Of a DNA stretch of 64,000 nt, positions 30,730-40,080 are shown piece by piece (within the stretch, counting starts at the first letter, position 1; each line of letters begins with the position of its first letter). Where the stretch lies: contig NZ_CP031395.1 in NCBI RefSeq assembly GCF_004328645.1, positions 1,451,501-1,515,500 of the forward strand, read 5' to 3'. This DNA is from Hylemonella gracilis. GTDB taxonomy: Bacteria; Pseudomonadota; Gammaproteobacteria; Burkholderiales; Burkholderiaceae_C. The notes beneath the pieces are model-generated. The model made no database searches and was not told where the DNA came from. It saw only the letters and a program-made list of their open reading frames with translations. Made by a program: the position numbers and the translations under genes.

Positions 30730-31731
30730 TCAATAGGGACGCAAGGCCAGCTTGATCGCGGGTGCGGAACCCGCGTACCGGGCCAGGGCCGCGCGAGTGG
30801 CCTGGTAACCGGCCTGGATGGCCTGTTCCTGCGAGGGACGGTCGGCCATGTCCGGCACCGCCACGGTGGGCGCGATCACCATGTTCGCCTCGGCCAGTTC
30901 GGGCGCGGCGATCAGGCAACTCTGGGTCTGCATGACCTGGCCGAGCACGCCCAGCACGTTCATCGTTGCCGCGCGGGGGCTGCGGCAGTAGATGTCCACC
31001 GCGATGACCAGATCAGCCCCCAGGGCACGCGCGAAGCGCACCGGCACCAGGCTGGTGACACCGCCGTCAATCAGGTGCCCGGCCTCGTACGCGACCGGCA
31101 CCTGCATACCCGGGACGGCCGAGGAGGCCTGGATGATCCGGCCCGCCGGCCCCTGCGTCAGCAGCATGGGCTGGGCGCTTTGCAGGTCGGTGGCCACGGC
31201 GGCGAAGCGGATCGGGAAGTCCTCAATGTGCTTGTCGCTGCCCTTGCTGCCGATCAGTGTGTCCGTCCAGCCCGCGAGTTTGTCACCCCGGATGAAACCA
31301 CCCGATTGCCAGGTGAAGTCCAGCAGCGAGGACACTTTGATCGCCAGCGCGGCCTCGCGGATCGCTTCGACCGACATGCCACTGGCATAGGCCGCGCCGA
31401 CCACCGAACCCGCCGAGGTGCCCACCACGATGTCGGGGCGCAGTCCCGCTTCTTCCAGCGCCTGCAGCACGCCCACATGCGCGAAGCCGCGCAGGCCACC
31501 GCCACCCAGGGCGAGCGCGACCGTGGGGCGCCGCTCGCCGTTGTGCGCGGCGCGAGGGCCGGTGCTCTCTTGCACTTCGGCCAGGGTGCGCGGATGCAGG
31601 TCCGCCGACGCGGTGGATGGGCTGGCGGCGCAGCCTGTGAGCAGCCATGCCGTGAGCAGCAGCGCCGACAGCGCCGCCGTCCGCATGCCCTGTGATTTCA
31701 GAAGGGTCCGCATGGTGGTGGGCGCCCGCAT
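30730..31731 (-). CDS. Patatin-like phospholipase lipoprotein
   Basis: A 333-residue RssA-like patatin hydrolase. A lipoprotein signal ends LLTAWLLTGCAAS (lipid Cys C34). The oxyanion loop is GGGGLRG (77-82), the nucleophile elbow GTSAG (104-108, S106) and the catalytic Asp D222 in DGG. Likely membrane-attached, facing the periplasm. Its start overlaps the stop of the SDR gene by one base, so the two are probably coupled. ATGs at 31713 and 31686 are alternative starts. Confidence 0.9.
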   Translation of the reverse strand: MRAPTTMRTLLKSQGMRTAALSALLLTAWLLTGCAASPSTASADLHPRTLAEVQESTGPRAAHNGERRPTVALALGGGGLRGFAHVGVLQALEEAGLRPDIVVGTSAGSVVGAAYASGMSVEAIREAALAIKVSSLLDFTWQSGGFIRGDKLAGWTDTLIGSKGSDKHIEDFPIRFAAVATDLQSAQPMLLTQGPAGRIIQASSAVPGMQVPVAYEAGHLIDGGVTSLVPVRFARALGADLVIAVDIYCRSPRAATMNVLGVLGQVMQTQSCLIAAPELAEANMVIAPTVAVPDMADRPSQEQAIQAGYQATRAALARYAGSAPAIKLALRPY

Positions 31732-32516
31732 CACAGAACGATGGAGGAAGCGCGGTCCGTGTCGACGGCACCGGGCTGGCGCGCGGCCAGCGCCACCGCG
31801 TCCGCGCCGGCCGCGTAACGCAGGCGCGGCGTGGGGTCGTTCGCGGCCAGCCACACGGCCTCGGCCACGTCCAGCTCGCTCGTGACGGCTTGGGGCTGTC
31901 CCATCGCGGCGAAGATGGCCTGGGCATAGGGCACATAGGCTTCGGGGATCAGGCCCTGCATGCGTTCTGCGCCGTTGGCCGTGAATTGCGTGGTGGGTGC
32001 GTAACCCGGTTCGACCAGCTTCACGCGCACGTCAAAGGCTTGCAGCTCAAAGGCCAGCGAGGCGGTGAAGCCTTCGATGGCGGTCTTGCTCGCGGTGTAG
32101 GCCGCCACCAGGGGGAAGGGGGCGATGGTCGCGCTGGAGGTCACGTTCACCACCAGGCCCGAACGGCGCTCGCGGAACTGCGGCAACACGGCCTGCGTCA
32201 TGGCCATGGTGCCGAAGGTGTTGGTCTCGAAGATCTCGCGCACCGTGGCCATGGGCGTGGCCTCGAAGGCACCGAAGAGGCCGAGGCCGGCGTTGTTGAC
32301 CAGCACGTCGATGGGGCCGGCGGCTGCCAGCGCCTGGGCGATGCTGTCGGGCCGGGTCACGTCCAGCGGCAGCAGATGCAGGCGAGGGGACGGCGGCAGC
32401 CGGTCGGTGCGCGGCGTGCGCATGGTGGCGTAGACATTCCAGCCCTGGGCGTGGAAGTGGCGCGCGGTTTCCAGGCCGTAGCCGGAAGAGCAACCTGTGA
32501 TCAGAACGGTTTTCAT
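31731..32516 (-). CDS. Short-chain dehydrogenase/reductase
   Basis: A 261-residue classical SDR with the cofactor motif TGCSSGYG (7-14), NNAG (74-77) and the catalytic YTASK (Y140, K144). NADPH is likely because a basic residue (R33) follows strand two. Substrate unknown. It is divergent from an AraC-type regulator gene 123 nt away, which probably controls it, and is followed by the patatin gene. Confidence 0.88.
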   Translation of the reverse strand: MKTVLITGCSSGYGLETARHFHAQGWNVYATMRTPRTDRLPPSPRLHLLPLDVTRPDSIAQALAAAGPIDVLVNNAGLGLFGAFEATPMATVREIFETNTFGTMAMTQAVLPQFRERRSGLVVNVTSSATIAPFPLVAAYTASKTAIEGFTASLAFELQAFDVRVKLVEPGYAPTTQFTANGAERMQGLIPEAYVPYAQAIFAAMGQPQAVTSELDVAEAVWLAANDPTPRLRYAAGADAVALAARQPGAVDTDRASSIVL

Positions 32517-32639
32517 GAAGAACTCCTTGAAGGGTGGTTGAGGGGGTGGCGAAAACAGGTGCAACGATAGTGGCCAGATTCCGGACTATCTACAATCAAT
32601 AATCCGTAATTAATTTGCAATCGTCCGGAGGAGGCGAAA

Positions 32640-33617
32640 GTGGTGGATCCGCTTGTCGACGTCATCACCCTGCTGCGGCCGCGCGCGGTGTTTTCCAAGG
32701 TCATCAGCGGCGCGGGGGCCTGGGCCGTGCGTTACTCGGCCTTTGGCCAGCCGAGCTTCTGCACCATGCTCGAAGGACGCTGCCTGCTGACCGTGGACCA
32801 GCAGGCGCCCCTGACCCTGGAGGCCGGGGATTTCCTGCTGATGCCGGCCACGCCGGGGTTCACGCTGTCCAGCCCGGAGCCGGCCGTGCCCGTCTTTCTC
32901 GACCCCGACCAGACACGGGACACCACGGGCGAACTGCGCCACGGCCGCCGCAGCGGCCCGCCGGACGTGCGCATGCTGGGCGGTTATTTCGCCTTCGACT
33001 CGCCCGACGCGGCCCTGCTCGTGTCCCTGCTGCCGGTGCTGATGCAGGTGCGAGGGGTTGAGCGCCTGCCGGTGCTGGTCCAGCTTGTGCGCGATGAATC
33101 GCTCGATACGCGGCCCGGGCGTGACTTGGTGCTGCGCCGTCTGGTGGAAATTCTGCTGGTCGAGGCGCTACGGTCCGGCTCGGGTTCGGGCTCAGATTCC
33201 GCTTCAGGCGCATCCACGCAGGGCGATGGCCACGAGCGCCGTGAGGGCGATGCGCCACCCGGCCTCTTGCGTGGCCTGGCCGACGCCCGCGTCGCTGTTG
33301 GTCTGCGCCTGATGCACGGTGAGCCGACCCGTGCCTGGACGGTGGAAGCGCTGGCCCGCCAAGCCGCGCTGTCGCGCTCCACCTTCTTCGAACGTTTTTC
33401 GCGCACCGTGGGCCTGCCGCCCATGGAATACCTGCTGTCCTGGCGCATGGCCCTTGCCAAGGACCTGCTGGCGCGCGGCGACCTGGCCATTGCCGACGTG
33501 GCCGAGCGCGTGGGCTACGGCTCGGCCAGCACCTTCAGCACGGCCTTCAGCCGTTATGTGGGGGTGCCGCCGGGGCGGTATGCGCGGGAGCGGGAGGCCG
33601 CTGGCATGGAGGGCTGA
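32640..33617 (+). CDS. AraC-family transcriptional regulator
   Basis: A 325-residue regulator of the AraC_binding_2/cupin type: an N-terminal cupin (about 8-165, FSKVISGAGAWAVRYSAFGQ) and a C-terminal double helix-turn-helix (about 220-320, WTVEALARQAALSRSTFFERF and LAIADVAERVGYGSASTF). A Ser/Gly linker separates them. Start GTG 32640 (or 32643) is preceded by GGAGG. It is divergent from the SDR gene, its probable target. Confidence 0.9.
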   Translation: MVDPLVDVITLLRPRAVFSKVISGAGAWAVRYSAFGQPSFCTMLEGRCLLTVDQQAPLTLEAGDFLLMPATPGFTLSSPEPAVPVFLDPDQTRDTTGELRHGRRSGPPDVRMLGGYFAFDSPDAALLVSLLPVLMQVRGVERLPVLVQLVRDESLDTRPGRDLVLRRLVEILLVEALRSGSGSGSDSASGASTQGDGHERREGDAPPGLLRGLADARVAVGLRLMHGEPTRAWTVEALARQAALSRSTFFERFSRTVGLPPMEYLLSWRMALAKDLLARGDLAIADVAERVGYGSASTFSTAFSRYVGVPPGRYAREREAAGMEG

Positions 33618-33678
33618 GGGGCGCACCTGTTCTGCAGCCTCTTCATACCAGTGCGGCATGCACCGCGCGATTGAAGGT

Positions 33679-34275
33679 TCACAGATAGGGCTGGATGTTC
33701 TGCATCGCGCGGCCCACGTAAGCTTCCTTTTCACCCACGGGGGCCACGTAATGGATCGCGCTCTTGGCGGCTTCAACGCCTTCCAGGCGCGCGATCAGCC
33801 ACGCCGCCAGGTACTGGGATGACAGGCAGCCCCCTGCGGTGGCGACGTTCTCGCGGGCAAAGAAGGGCTGGTTCAGGACATTCACGCCAGCTTCCTCGAC
33901 CCAGGGCTTGGTCGTCAGGTCGGTGCAGGCGGGAACGGCATCGAGCAAGCCCAGCTTGGCCAAGACCAAGGTGCCCGAGCATTGCGCGCCCAGCAACTGG
34001 CGCTTGGCGTCGAACTGCATCTGGGCCATCAAGGCTGGGTCGGCGACCACCTCGCGCGTCTTGATGCCGCTGCCGACGATCACCGCGTCGGCCGCCGAAG
34101 CCTCACCCAGGCTGATCTGCGATGCCAGCACCACGCCATTCATCGACGTCACATAAGGCGCGGGGCAGGCGAGTGAGACGCGCCAATCGGGCTTCTTGAT
34201 GCGGTTGAGGATGCCCAAGGCAATCAGTGAATCGAGCTCGTTGAAGCCGTCGAAGGTGAGGATGGCGATGTGCAT
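33679..34275 (-). CDS. DJ-1/PfpI-family protein
   Basis: A 198-residue cytosolic protein of the DJ-1/ThiJ/PfpI superfamily. The reactive Cys is C99 in GAQCSGTLVLAKLGLL, with the supporting acidic residue near E13/D15 (FNELD). Family members are glyoxalases, amidases or stress chaperones; which applies here is not clear. It is divergent from a MocR-type regulator gene with a 92-nt intergenic region carrying an inverted repeat. Confidence 0.85.
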   Translation of the reverse strand: MHIAILTFDGFNELDSLIALGILNRIKKPDWRVSLACPAPYVTSMNGVVLASQISLGEASAADAVIVGSGIKTREVVADPALMAQMQFDAKRQLLGAQCSGTLVLAKLGLLDAVPACTDLTTKPWVEEAGVNVLNQPFFARENVATAGGCLSSQYLAAWLIARLEGVEAAKSAIHYVAPVGEKEAYVGRAMQNIQPYL

Positions 34276-34334
34276 GGTGGCTCTTGTTACGACACGGGGT
34301 GGAGGAGCAAGGCATCGTATCGGCCCATTTCAAT

Positions 34335-34350
34335 ACAATCAAATAATTGT
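34335..34350. promoter_or_regulatory. Inverted repeat ACAAT-N6-ATTGT between the DJ-1 and MocR genes
   Basis: ACAAT (34335-34339) and ATTGT (34346-34350) in an AT-rich divergent promoter region are a candidate operator for the MocR-like regulator. Confidence 0.4.
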
Positions 34351-34367
34351 CATGGATACATTCCGCC

Positions 34368-35711
34368 GTGGGACTCGCCCGCTACAAAACCCTGGTTGAC
34401 GCCTACGCCACCGACATCCGCGCGGGCCGGCTCACGCCCGGCACGCGCCTGCCCACCCATCGCAAGCTGGCTGCCGAGCATGGGCTGGCGCTGGTGACCG
34501 CGAGTCGGGTCTACGCGGAGCTGGAAGCCATGGGCCTGGTCACGGGCGAAACGGGGCGCGGCACCTTTGTCCGCGACGCGGCCTTGCCCGAGGGACTGGG
34601 GATCGACCAGCAGACCGTGGCCAGCGACATGGTGGACCTCAGCTTCAACTACCCAGCCTTGCCCGGTCAGGCCGAGATGCTGCGCGCCGCGTTGAAGCAA
34701 CTCGCCGCGTCAGGTGACCTGGACGCGCTACTGCGCTACCAGCCGCATGGCGGGCGTCCGCATGAGCGGGCCATCGTGGCCCGGCATCTGGCGAGCCAAG
34801 GCCTCACGGTCGACGCGGGCCAGGTGATGATCACCGGCGGCGCGCAGCACGGTCTCACCGTGGTGGCCATGGCGCTGCTCAAACCGGGCGACGTGGTGGC
34901 GACGGATGCATTGACCTACCCCGGCATGAAGGTGCTGGCCGAGCTGCTGCGGCTAGAACTGGTGCCCGTGCCTGCGGAGGCTGACGGGCGATCAGGCCTG
35001 GACCTCCATGCCCTGGAGCGCCTGTGCAAGAAGCGCCGTGTGCGCGCCGTCTATGTCCAGCCCACGGTCCACAACCCGCTGGGTTGGGTGATGAGCCTCG
35101 ACCACCGGGAGCATCTGGCCACCCTGGCGCGGCGCCACGGCCTGCTGCTGATCGAAGACGCCGCTTACGCCTTCCTGGCGCAGCACGCGCCGCCTCCACT
35201 CGCGGCGCTGGCGCCGGAGTCAACCGTGCATGTCTCGGGCTTTTCCAAGAACGTCGCCACGGGCCTGCGCGTGGGTTACGTGGCCGCCCCGCAGGCCTGG
35301 GTACCCCGCATCGAACGCGCCATCCGGGCCAGCACCTGGAACACCCCCAGCGTGATGACGGCCCTGGTCTGCGGCTGGCTGGAAGATGGCACGGTCCAGG
35401 CCCTGGAGTCCGCCAAGCGCAAGGACGCCCGAAAGCGGCAGGCCCTGGTCGCGAAAGCGCTGCAGGGCCTGCCCTATCTCTCGCACCCCACGTCCTACTT
35501 CGCGTGGTTGTCCTTGCCCGAGGGTGCACGCGCCGACCGGGTGGCGGGTGAGTTGCTGGCGCAAGGCATCTCGGTCAGCACGGCCGAGCCTTTCTGCACC
35601 GCCGCGCACGTGCCCCAAGCCATCCGCCTGGCCTTGGGCTCCGTCGACTTGGCGATGCTGCGTGGTGCCTTGCATCAGGTGCGGGAGGTGGTGGAGTGGA
35701 GTGCGGAGTGA
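34368..35711 (+). CDS. MocR-type (GntR-aminotransferase fusion) regulator
   Basis: About 447 residues. An N-terminal GntR winged helix (LPTHRKLAAEHGLALVTASR) is joined to a fold-type I PLP aminotransferase domain, with MITGGAQHGL, YVQPTVHNPLG and the PLP lysine in VHVSGFSKNVATG. Such proteins are transcription regulators that use PLP as effector. GTG 34368 is preferred to TTG 34347 because the latter overlaps the likely operator. Divergent from the DJ-1 gene. Confidence 0.87.
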   Translation: MGLARYKTLVDAYATDIRAGRLTPGTRLPTHRKLAAEHGLALVTASRVYAELEAMGLVTGETGRGTFVRDAALPEGLGIDQQTVASDMVDLSFNYPALPGQAEMLRAALKQLAASGDLDALLRYQPHGGRPHERAIVARHLASQGLTVDAGQVMITGGAQHGLTVVAMALLKPGDVVATDALTYPGMKVLAELLRLELVPVPAEADGRSGLDLHALERLCKKRRVRAVYVQPTVHNPLGWVMSLDHREHLATLARRHGLLLIEDAAYAFLAQHAPPPLAALAPESTVHVSGFSKNVATGLRVGYVAAPQAWVPRIERAIRASTWNTPSVMTALVCGWLEDGTVQALESAKRKDARKRQALVAKALQGLPYLSHPTSYFAWLSLPEGARADRVAGELLAQGISVSTAEPFCTAAHVPQAIRLALGSVDLAMLRGALHQVREVVEWSAE

Positions 35712-35789
35712 CTTGGGTGAGCGGTGGATCGTGGAGGTCTGACGTCCAACCCTTTATGCCCATGCCGATCCATGGCTCCGCAACTGGAC

Positions 35790-36563
35790 TTAGGGGATCG
35801 GGTTCTTGATCCAGTCGGCTATGTGCTGGATGGCTTCCCGCTCCATGCCGACAAAGCCATGCCAGTGCTGGCCCGCGCACGCATCGCCGCTGGGATGGGC
35901 GCCGCCGTTGACCCGCATCAGCTTCTTGATGGGAGCGTTCGTCAGGCCCGCGAGGATCAACGGCGTACCGCTGGCGGGGCAGTGCACGCAGGCGTCGTGG
36001 GCGTGGTGGTAGATCAGCACCGGGATCTCGATGGACTTGAGGTTTTGGCGTGGCACCGCGCCTTCGGTGGTCATGCGAACCACGCTGGAGGTCAGCACAA
36101 GTCCGGCGATGGCTGGATCGCGGACCTTGATCGCCATCGCCGTGGCAGAAATGGTGCCGCGACTGGTGCCCACGATCCAGACAGGCAAGCTGCTTTTCTG
36201 CTTCACGAACCCCAGCACCTTGGCAACGTCTGCCATGTGTCGAGGCTCGGTTCGATCCGACCACCCCAACGCAGCTGTGTCGCTGGGCCGCCCGAAGATG
36301 GCGACGTTGAAGCCCTTGGACAGAAAGAAGGGCGCGGAGCGCACCAGGAAGTTGCCGCTGCTGGCCTTGCCGTCCTGGACCTTGCCGAAACCACCCTCCC
36401 CGCCGGGAAACAAGAACACGGTGGCTTGGGCCCTGGGCGCGGCTTCCCAGAACACGGTGGTGACAACGCCATCACGCGTCGGTACCTTGAACAGCGAGCC
36501 CTCCGCATGTGCAATGCAGACTGCAAACGCGTGGGCCAGTAAAACAAGGGCTTTGCCGAACAT
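35790..36563 (-). CDS. Exported alpha/beta hydrolase
   Basis: A 257-residue protein with a signal peptide (MFGKALVLLAHAFAVCIAHA). The nucleophile elbow is GTSRG (S134). A likely acid is D in HHAHDACVHC and the His in GQHWHGFVG. Oxyanion region FPGGEGGFG. Cys residues in the mature part suggest a disulfide. Substrate unknown; possibly an esterase or a dienelactone-hydrolase relative. It borders the accessory island. Confidence 0.82.
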   Translation of the reverse strand: MFGKALVLLAHAFAVCIAHAEGSLFKVPTRDGVVTTVFWEAAPRAQATVFLFPGGEGGFGKVQDGKASSGNFLVRSAPFFLSKGFNVAIFGRPSDTAALGWSDRTEPRHMADVAKVLGFVKQKSSLPVWIVGTSRGTISATAMAIKVRDPAIAGLVLTSSVVRMTTEGAVPRQNLKSIEIPVLIYHHAHDACVHCPASGTPLILAGLTNAPIKKLMRVNGGAHPSGDACAGQHWHGFVGMEREAIQHIADWIKNPIP

Positions 36564-36671
36564 GTGTGTTCTTCGCCTCTTTCATCCAGCGTCACCGTGT
36601 GACGCGCGTTTTGAGTCCCGCTGAACTCCAGATTCAGCCACCTGCATCACTTGCTCAGGCTCAAGAGCTGC

Positions 36672-36707
36672 AAAAAAGCCCACGCACGGAACGCCGTTGG
36701 TGGGCTT
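36672..36707 (-). terminator. Candidate terminator at the island edge
   Basis: AAGCCCAC (36676-36683) and GTGGGCTT (36700-36707) form a stem; on the minus strand it is followed by TTTTTT. It lies about 125 nt after the end of the small minus-strand gene at 36832. Confidence 0.6.
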
Positions 36708-36831
36708 GTTCATGGGGCAGACAATGCTTTTCTGTCAGTTGTGCCGATACGCAAATGATGACCTCGAAATAAAGAATTTATTGGCCATTATCCGGTCCAT
36801 TGAAGGTGTCAACTCAAACCGAAGAAAGCAA

Positions 36832-37089
36832 TTATTGACCAAGAGCCTTTAGAGTAAGCAAAACTCGACCGAAAGATTCCCTCGTTGATTCGGGCATGAG
36901 AAACCTTTTAGTCGGGATTACTCGCGCCTTCGTTGCGCGACAGCCGTCAATCCAGTAATCTGCCTCCATCCTCCGGAGCCGCCAGATGTACTTCACCGCA
37001 TCACGATCGTCTCGCCAGCTGCTGGCTGGTGTGATGCCTGTGCGTGCGTTGACGTCCTCCATCAAGCGCTCCGTCCTGGCCATGTCCAT
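36832..37089 (-). CDS. Hypothetical small protein
   Basis: An 85-residue basic protein (MDMARTERLMEDVNARTGIT...) with no recognised domain. It holds a WRDDRDAVKYIWRLRRMEADYW segment. Base composition is lower in GC than the flanking housekeeping genes, and a terminator lies downstream on the same strand. It may be real or a remnant; there is no strong ribosome-binding site. Confidence 0.4.
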   Translation of the reverse strand: MDMARTERLMEDVNARTGITPASSWRDDRDAVKYIWRLRRMEADYWIDGCRATKARVIPTKRFLMPESTRESFGRVLLTLKALGQ

Positions 37090-37276
37090 GCGCTTCTCCT
37101 ACGACTCACGGGATTGCCGCGCGGTCAACAGCAAACGGTTCACACACCCTGTGCGAACCCGAACCTGCACAGCCGCCACACCAGCGAATTCCGTCCAGGA
37201 GTTCAGGCAAACGCGAAACACCTCTAACCACGCGTAGACGCCCGGGCTCCTGACTCACCAGTCAAAGGAGCCCATC

Positions 37277-37819
37277 GTGAACTCACAACCCGCTTCCCTC
37301 AAAGAACTTCAGTCGCTTTATCCCTACCAGTTCAGCAACCCAGCTGATGTGGACGTTGCCAAGGGCTGGATGCCCATCTTTGCAAAGCTCTGCGCCGACG
37401 TGGACCAGACGCTTGGGCAGGACAAACTGGGCTTTCACTGGAGTCAGATCAAGGAGAAGTTCGGATCTGCGCGGTTCTACTACCGCTTCGGGAGCCGCGA
37501 ATCCGGCACTCGACTGGATATCTGGACGCCCCAGGGTGTCTTGAGCCAGCAGATCTCGCCCAAACGCAGAATCAGGACTGAAAAGGATCGCAGCTTCCAG
37601 GACATCAGCAGGGCCATCCTGCAGCTGACCGATGTTGCCCAAGTCGCGACGAAGAACGTTTGCCTGGCCTGCGGCGCGCCGGGTAGTCCGGACGTCGGTG
37701 AGGGCTACGTCCTGATGCTATGCCCAGAGCACCAGGCGCGGCGCCGCCAATTGGACAGCCAGGAAGGGCTGATTGACTGGGAAACGCTGGAAGACGAGAA
37801 CAACCAAGGGAGCGCGTGA
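37277..37819 (+). CDS. Hypothetical protein with KEKFGSARFYY motif and Cys pairs
   Basis: A 180-residue protein, start GTG 37277 with AAAGGAG upstream. The N-terminal half contains WSQIKEKFGSARFYYRFG, which resembles small proteins I recall from phages and mobile elements. The C-terminal part has CLACG and CPEH, a possible zinc site. It overlaps or abuts the metallophosphoesterase gene, so the two are probably co-expressed. Function unknown. Confidence 0.72.
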   Translation: MNSQPASLKELQSLYPYQFSNPADVDVAKGWMPIFAKLCADVDQTLGQDKLGFHWSQIKEKFGSARFYYRFGSRESGTRLDIWTPQGVLSQQISPKRRIRTEKDRSFQDISRAILQLTDVAQVATKNVCLACGAPGSPDVGEGYVLMLCPEHQARRRQLDSQEGLIDWETLEDENNQGSA

Positions 37820-37821
37820 CC

Positions 37822-38634
37822 ATGACCAAGCTCCTGATCCTGAGTGATCTGCACAACGACATTCAGCCCATGTGTGCGGAGGTGGATGGCCGCCGGATTG
37901 ATGCCGACGCCGACGTCGTGGTTCTAGCCGGCGACATCCATGAAGGAGTGCAAGCGCCTATCTGGGCGCGTCAGGCTTTCCCGGACAAGGAAATCATCCT
38001 CGTGGCCGGGAATCACGAGTTCTACGGCCGCTCCTGGAACAAGAACTTGCACGAGCTGCGTCAGAAGTCAGCCGAGCTGGGAATCCATTTCCTGGAGGAT
38101 GACGCCGTGGAGCTGTTCGGGATCCGGTTCCTGGGGTGCACCATGTGGACTGACTTCGCCTTGTACGGAGCGGACCAGGCGCAAGACTTCATGGCCAAGG
38201 CCCATGAACGCATGAGCGACTACAAGCGGATCAAGCTGGACCGCCTGCCGGGCGAGAACCAGGAGTGGAAAGAACAGCGACGACCACAAATGATTCCGCT
38301 GCTGGCGCAGCGTCGCCATGAGGCGAGTGTGCAATGGCTGGATCGGGAGCTCACAGCAGGCAACCCGGACAAAACTGTGGTCGTGACGCACCATGCACCA
38401 CATGAGAAATCGGTACCCGCAGAGTACAAGGGGCACCCGCTGAGTCCTGCCTACGCGTCAGATTTGTCGCACCTACTCGGGCGGTCCAAGCTCTGGATTC
38501 ACGGGCACATCCACTTCAACGCGGATTACCTGGTCGGTGCGACCCGGGTGATCTGCAATCCCCGCGGGTATTCCTATGCCAAGAGGGAAGACATAAACAA
38601 AGAGTTCCGGCCGGATCTGATCGTCGAGGCCTGA
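37822..38634 (+). CDS. Metallophosphoesterase
   Basis: A 270-residue calcineurin-like phosphoesterase. Metal-binding motifs are all present: DLHND (near the start), GDIHEG, GNHEF, THHAPH and GHIHFN. Substrate (phosphodiester, nucleotide or phosphoprotein) cannot be told. A GTG at 37816 that overlaps the preceding stop is an alternative start. Paired with the preceding hypothetical gene in the accessory island. Confidence 0.88.
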   Translation: MTKLLILSDLHNDIQPMCAEVDGRRIDADADVVVLAGDIHEGVQAPIWARQAFPDKEIILVAGNHEFYGRSWNKNLHELRQKSAELGIHFLEDDAVELFGIRFLGCTMWTDFALYGADQAQDFMAKAHERMSDYKRIKLDRLPGENQEWKEQRRPQMIPLLAQRRHEASVQWLDRELTAGNPDKTVVVTHHAPHEKSVPAEYKGHPLSPAYASDLSHLLGRSKLWIHGHIHFNADYLVGATRVICNPRGYSYAKREDINKEFRPDLIVEA

Positions 38635-38850
38635 GGCAAAGCCGAACATCAAGCCATGCCGACCACACGACGCATGTTGACCCGCTCCATAGCGGTTCCG
38701 AGGTAGTCGACCGAGCAGCCCCCAATAAGACTGGCGACCCACCAAGCACCGAGTTTGAGGGCACTCTCCAAGGAATCCAAAAGCTGATCTGCGGCGCGTC
38801 CGGATACTTGATATTGACCAGCCTACCTCTTTGGGTAGGAAATTTTCAGT
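38635..38850. other. Non-coding gap with a small hairpin
   Basis: No gene is seen. CCTACC (38822-38827) pairs with GGTAGG (38834-38839) and sits between two converging genes; it may be a weak terminator. Confidence 0.4.
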
Positions 38851-39678
38851 TTAATGAAAAAATCTGACCAGCGCTAATGCGACGACCAGTGGCAAACTCA
38901 ATAGAAGTACGCAGCTGACAACACCAGGCAATAGCCTGTTCCAGACCCAGCGGATGGGGTGTGCTTCTATCAGCCTGCGCTCCGAGATTAGAGTTTCATT
39001 TGCAGACTTGCGCCGAGAAAGTTCTGCTTTGAGCAGATCACGTTCAGATAGCATTTCGCTGATGTATTCGCGAACATCACGCTCTCCGATAGATTCTTTC
39101 CAGTTTTCAACAGGAGTAAGTTCTTTAACTAACATTGGTTTTGATACGCCCTCGCGCTGTTCCGAATCTCGAAAATCGAACTTAATCCCAAATTGCGCGT
39201 AGAAACGATTTCGCCTTTCCTTGTTATCTTCCCCAGCTTGACCGGCCACCAGCTTAATAGGTCGAACCCGAGCTTCAGGCCATTGCTGAACCCACAGCAC
39301 AATCTCATTCATCAGATAAGTGCCAATTCGTTGCCCTCTAAGCTCAATAGGATCAAAGAAAAGCGTATCGTTTGGAGAGGTCAGTGCAACCATGGGCATA
39401 CCATCCACAGAGTTGCGCGAATAGCTTCCGAAGAATTTCCCTTTCCCACTCACGCGGTAGGAGTTCCTCGGTGTAATGCATTCATAAGAAATTTGAACTG
39501 ATGCAGTGAGTACGGAATCATCCGCCTCATTTTTCTGAAATTTCTCCTGCCGCTCAATCAAAACCCAAGCAATCGGATTTCTTTCAGGCTCTTTTCGGTC
39601 TCGGACTTCAAGCAAGTAGATGCGCGATTTGGTTGGTTTTCCATTTTTTATTTCAGGATCAAGAGAGGGCAGTGTCAT
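38851..39678 (-). CDS. GNAT-like protein with C-terminal membrane anchor
   Basis: A 275-residue protein. Residues about 85-170 look like a GNAT acetyltransferase: IELRGQRIGTYLMNEIV (111-127) fits motif A, which binds acetyl-CoA, and NKERRNRFYAQFGIKFDF (152-169) fits the C-terminal motif. A helical, probably coiled segment (about 195-240) leads to a single transmembrane helix near 250-271. This tail-anchored form is unusual. The gene is AT-richer than the surrounding genome. No homologue is recognised. Confidence 0.65.
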   Translation of the reverse strand: MTLPSLDPEIKNGKPTKSRIYLLEVRDRKEPERNPIAWVLIERQEKFQKNEADDSVLTASVQISYECITPRNSYRVSGKGKFFGSYSRNSVDGMPMVALTSPNDTLFFDPIELRGQRIGTYLMNEIVLWVQQWPEARVRPIKLVAGQAGEDNKERRNRFYAQFGIKFDFRDSEQREGVSKPMLVKELTPVENWKESIGERDVREYISEMLSERDLLKAELSRRKSANETLISERRLIEAHPIRWVWNRLLPGVVSCVLLLSLPLVVALALVRFFH

Positions 39679-40080
39679 TTTTCTAGAAGAGAGAACTCAA
39701 AATCATGAGGCCGCGAGATATCGCTAAGAACTCTGGACGATTCGAATGAACTGGAGGCTCAGGAACCATCCTGCGCAAGGATCCAGGTTCCTCCAAAACC
39801 TTTGGCACCGGAGGACGCGTAGCTGGGAGAAACGCACCAAAGCGGATGGCTACATAGGCGCGTGACCGAAGGGCGCGCAGACGATAGCCGAGGTCCAGCT
39901 GCAGCATGCAGGCCGAGCTCTTTGGGCGCGTGTTCGAAGTCTCAATCTAAGGGCCGCTTCGGATGCCGGTACATGATATCAAGGAGGCTTTGCTCCGATA
40001 GCAAGCTAGACGAAGAAAAGAGGAGAAAACCAGGGAACAATGAGCCTTATAGAAGCCCAACGAGCTCTTGTCATTTCAAT
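39679..40080. other. Non-coding or eroded stretch in island
   Basis: About 400 nt without a convincing gene. Short open frames on both strands lack ribosome-binding sites and domain signals. Composition is mixed, with a GC-rich middle (about 39.8-39.9 kb) inside AT-rich flanks, which suggests joined fragments. Confidence 0.4.
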
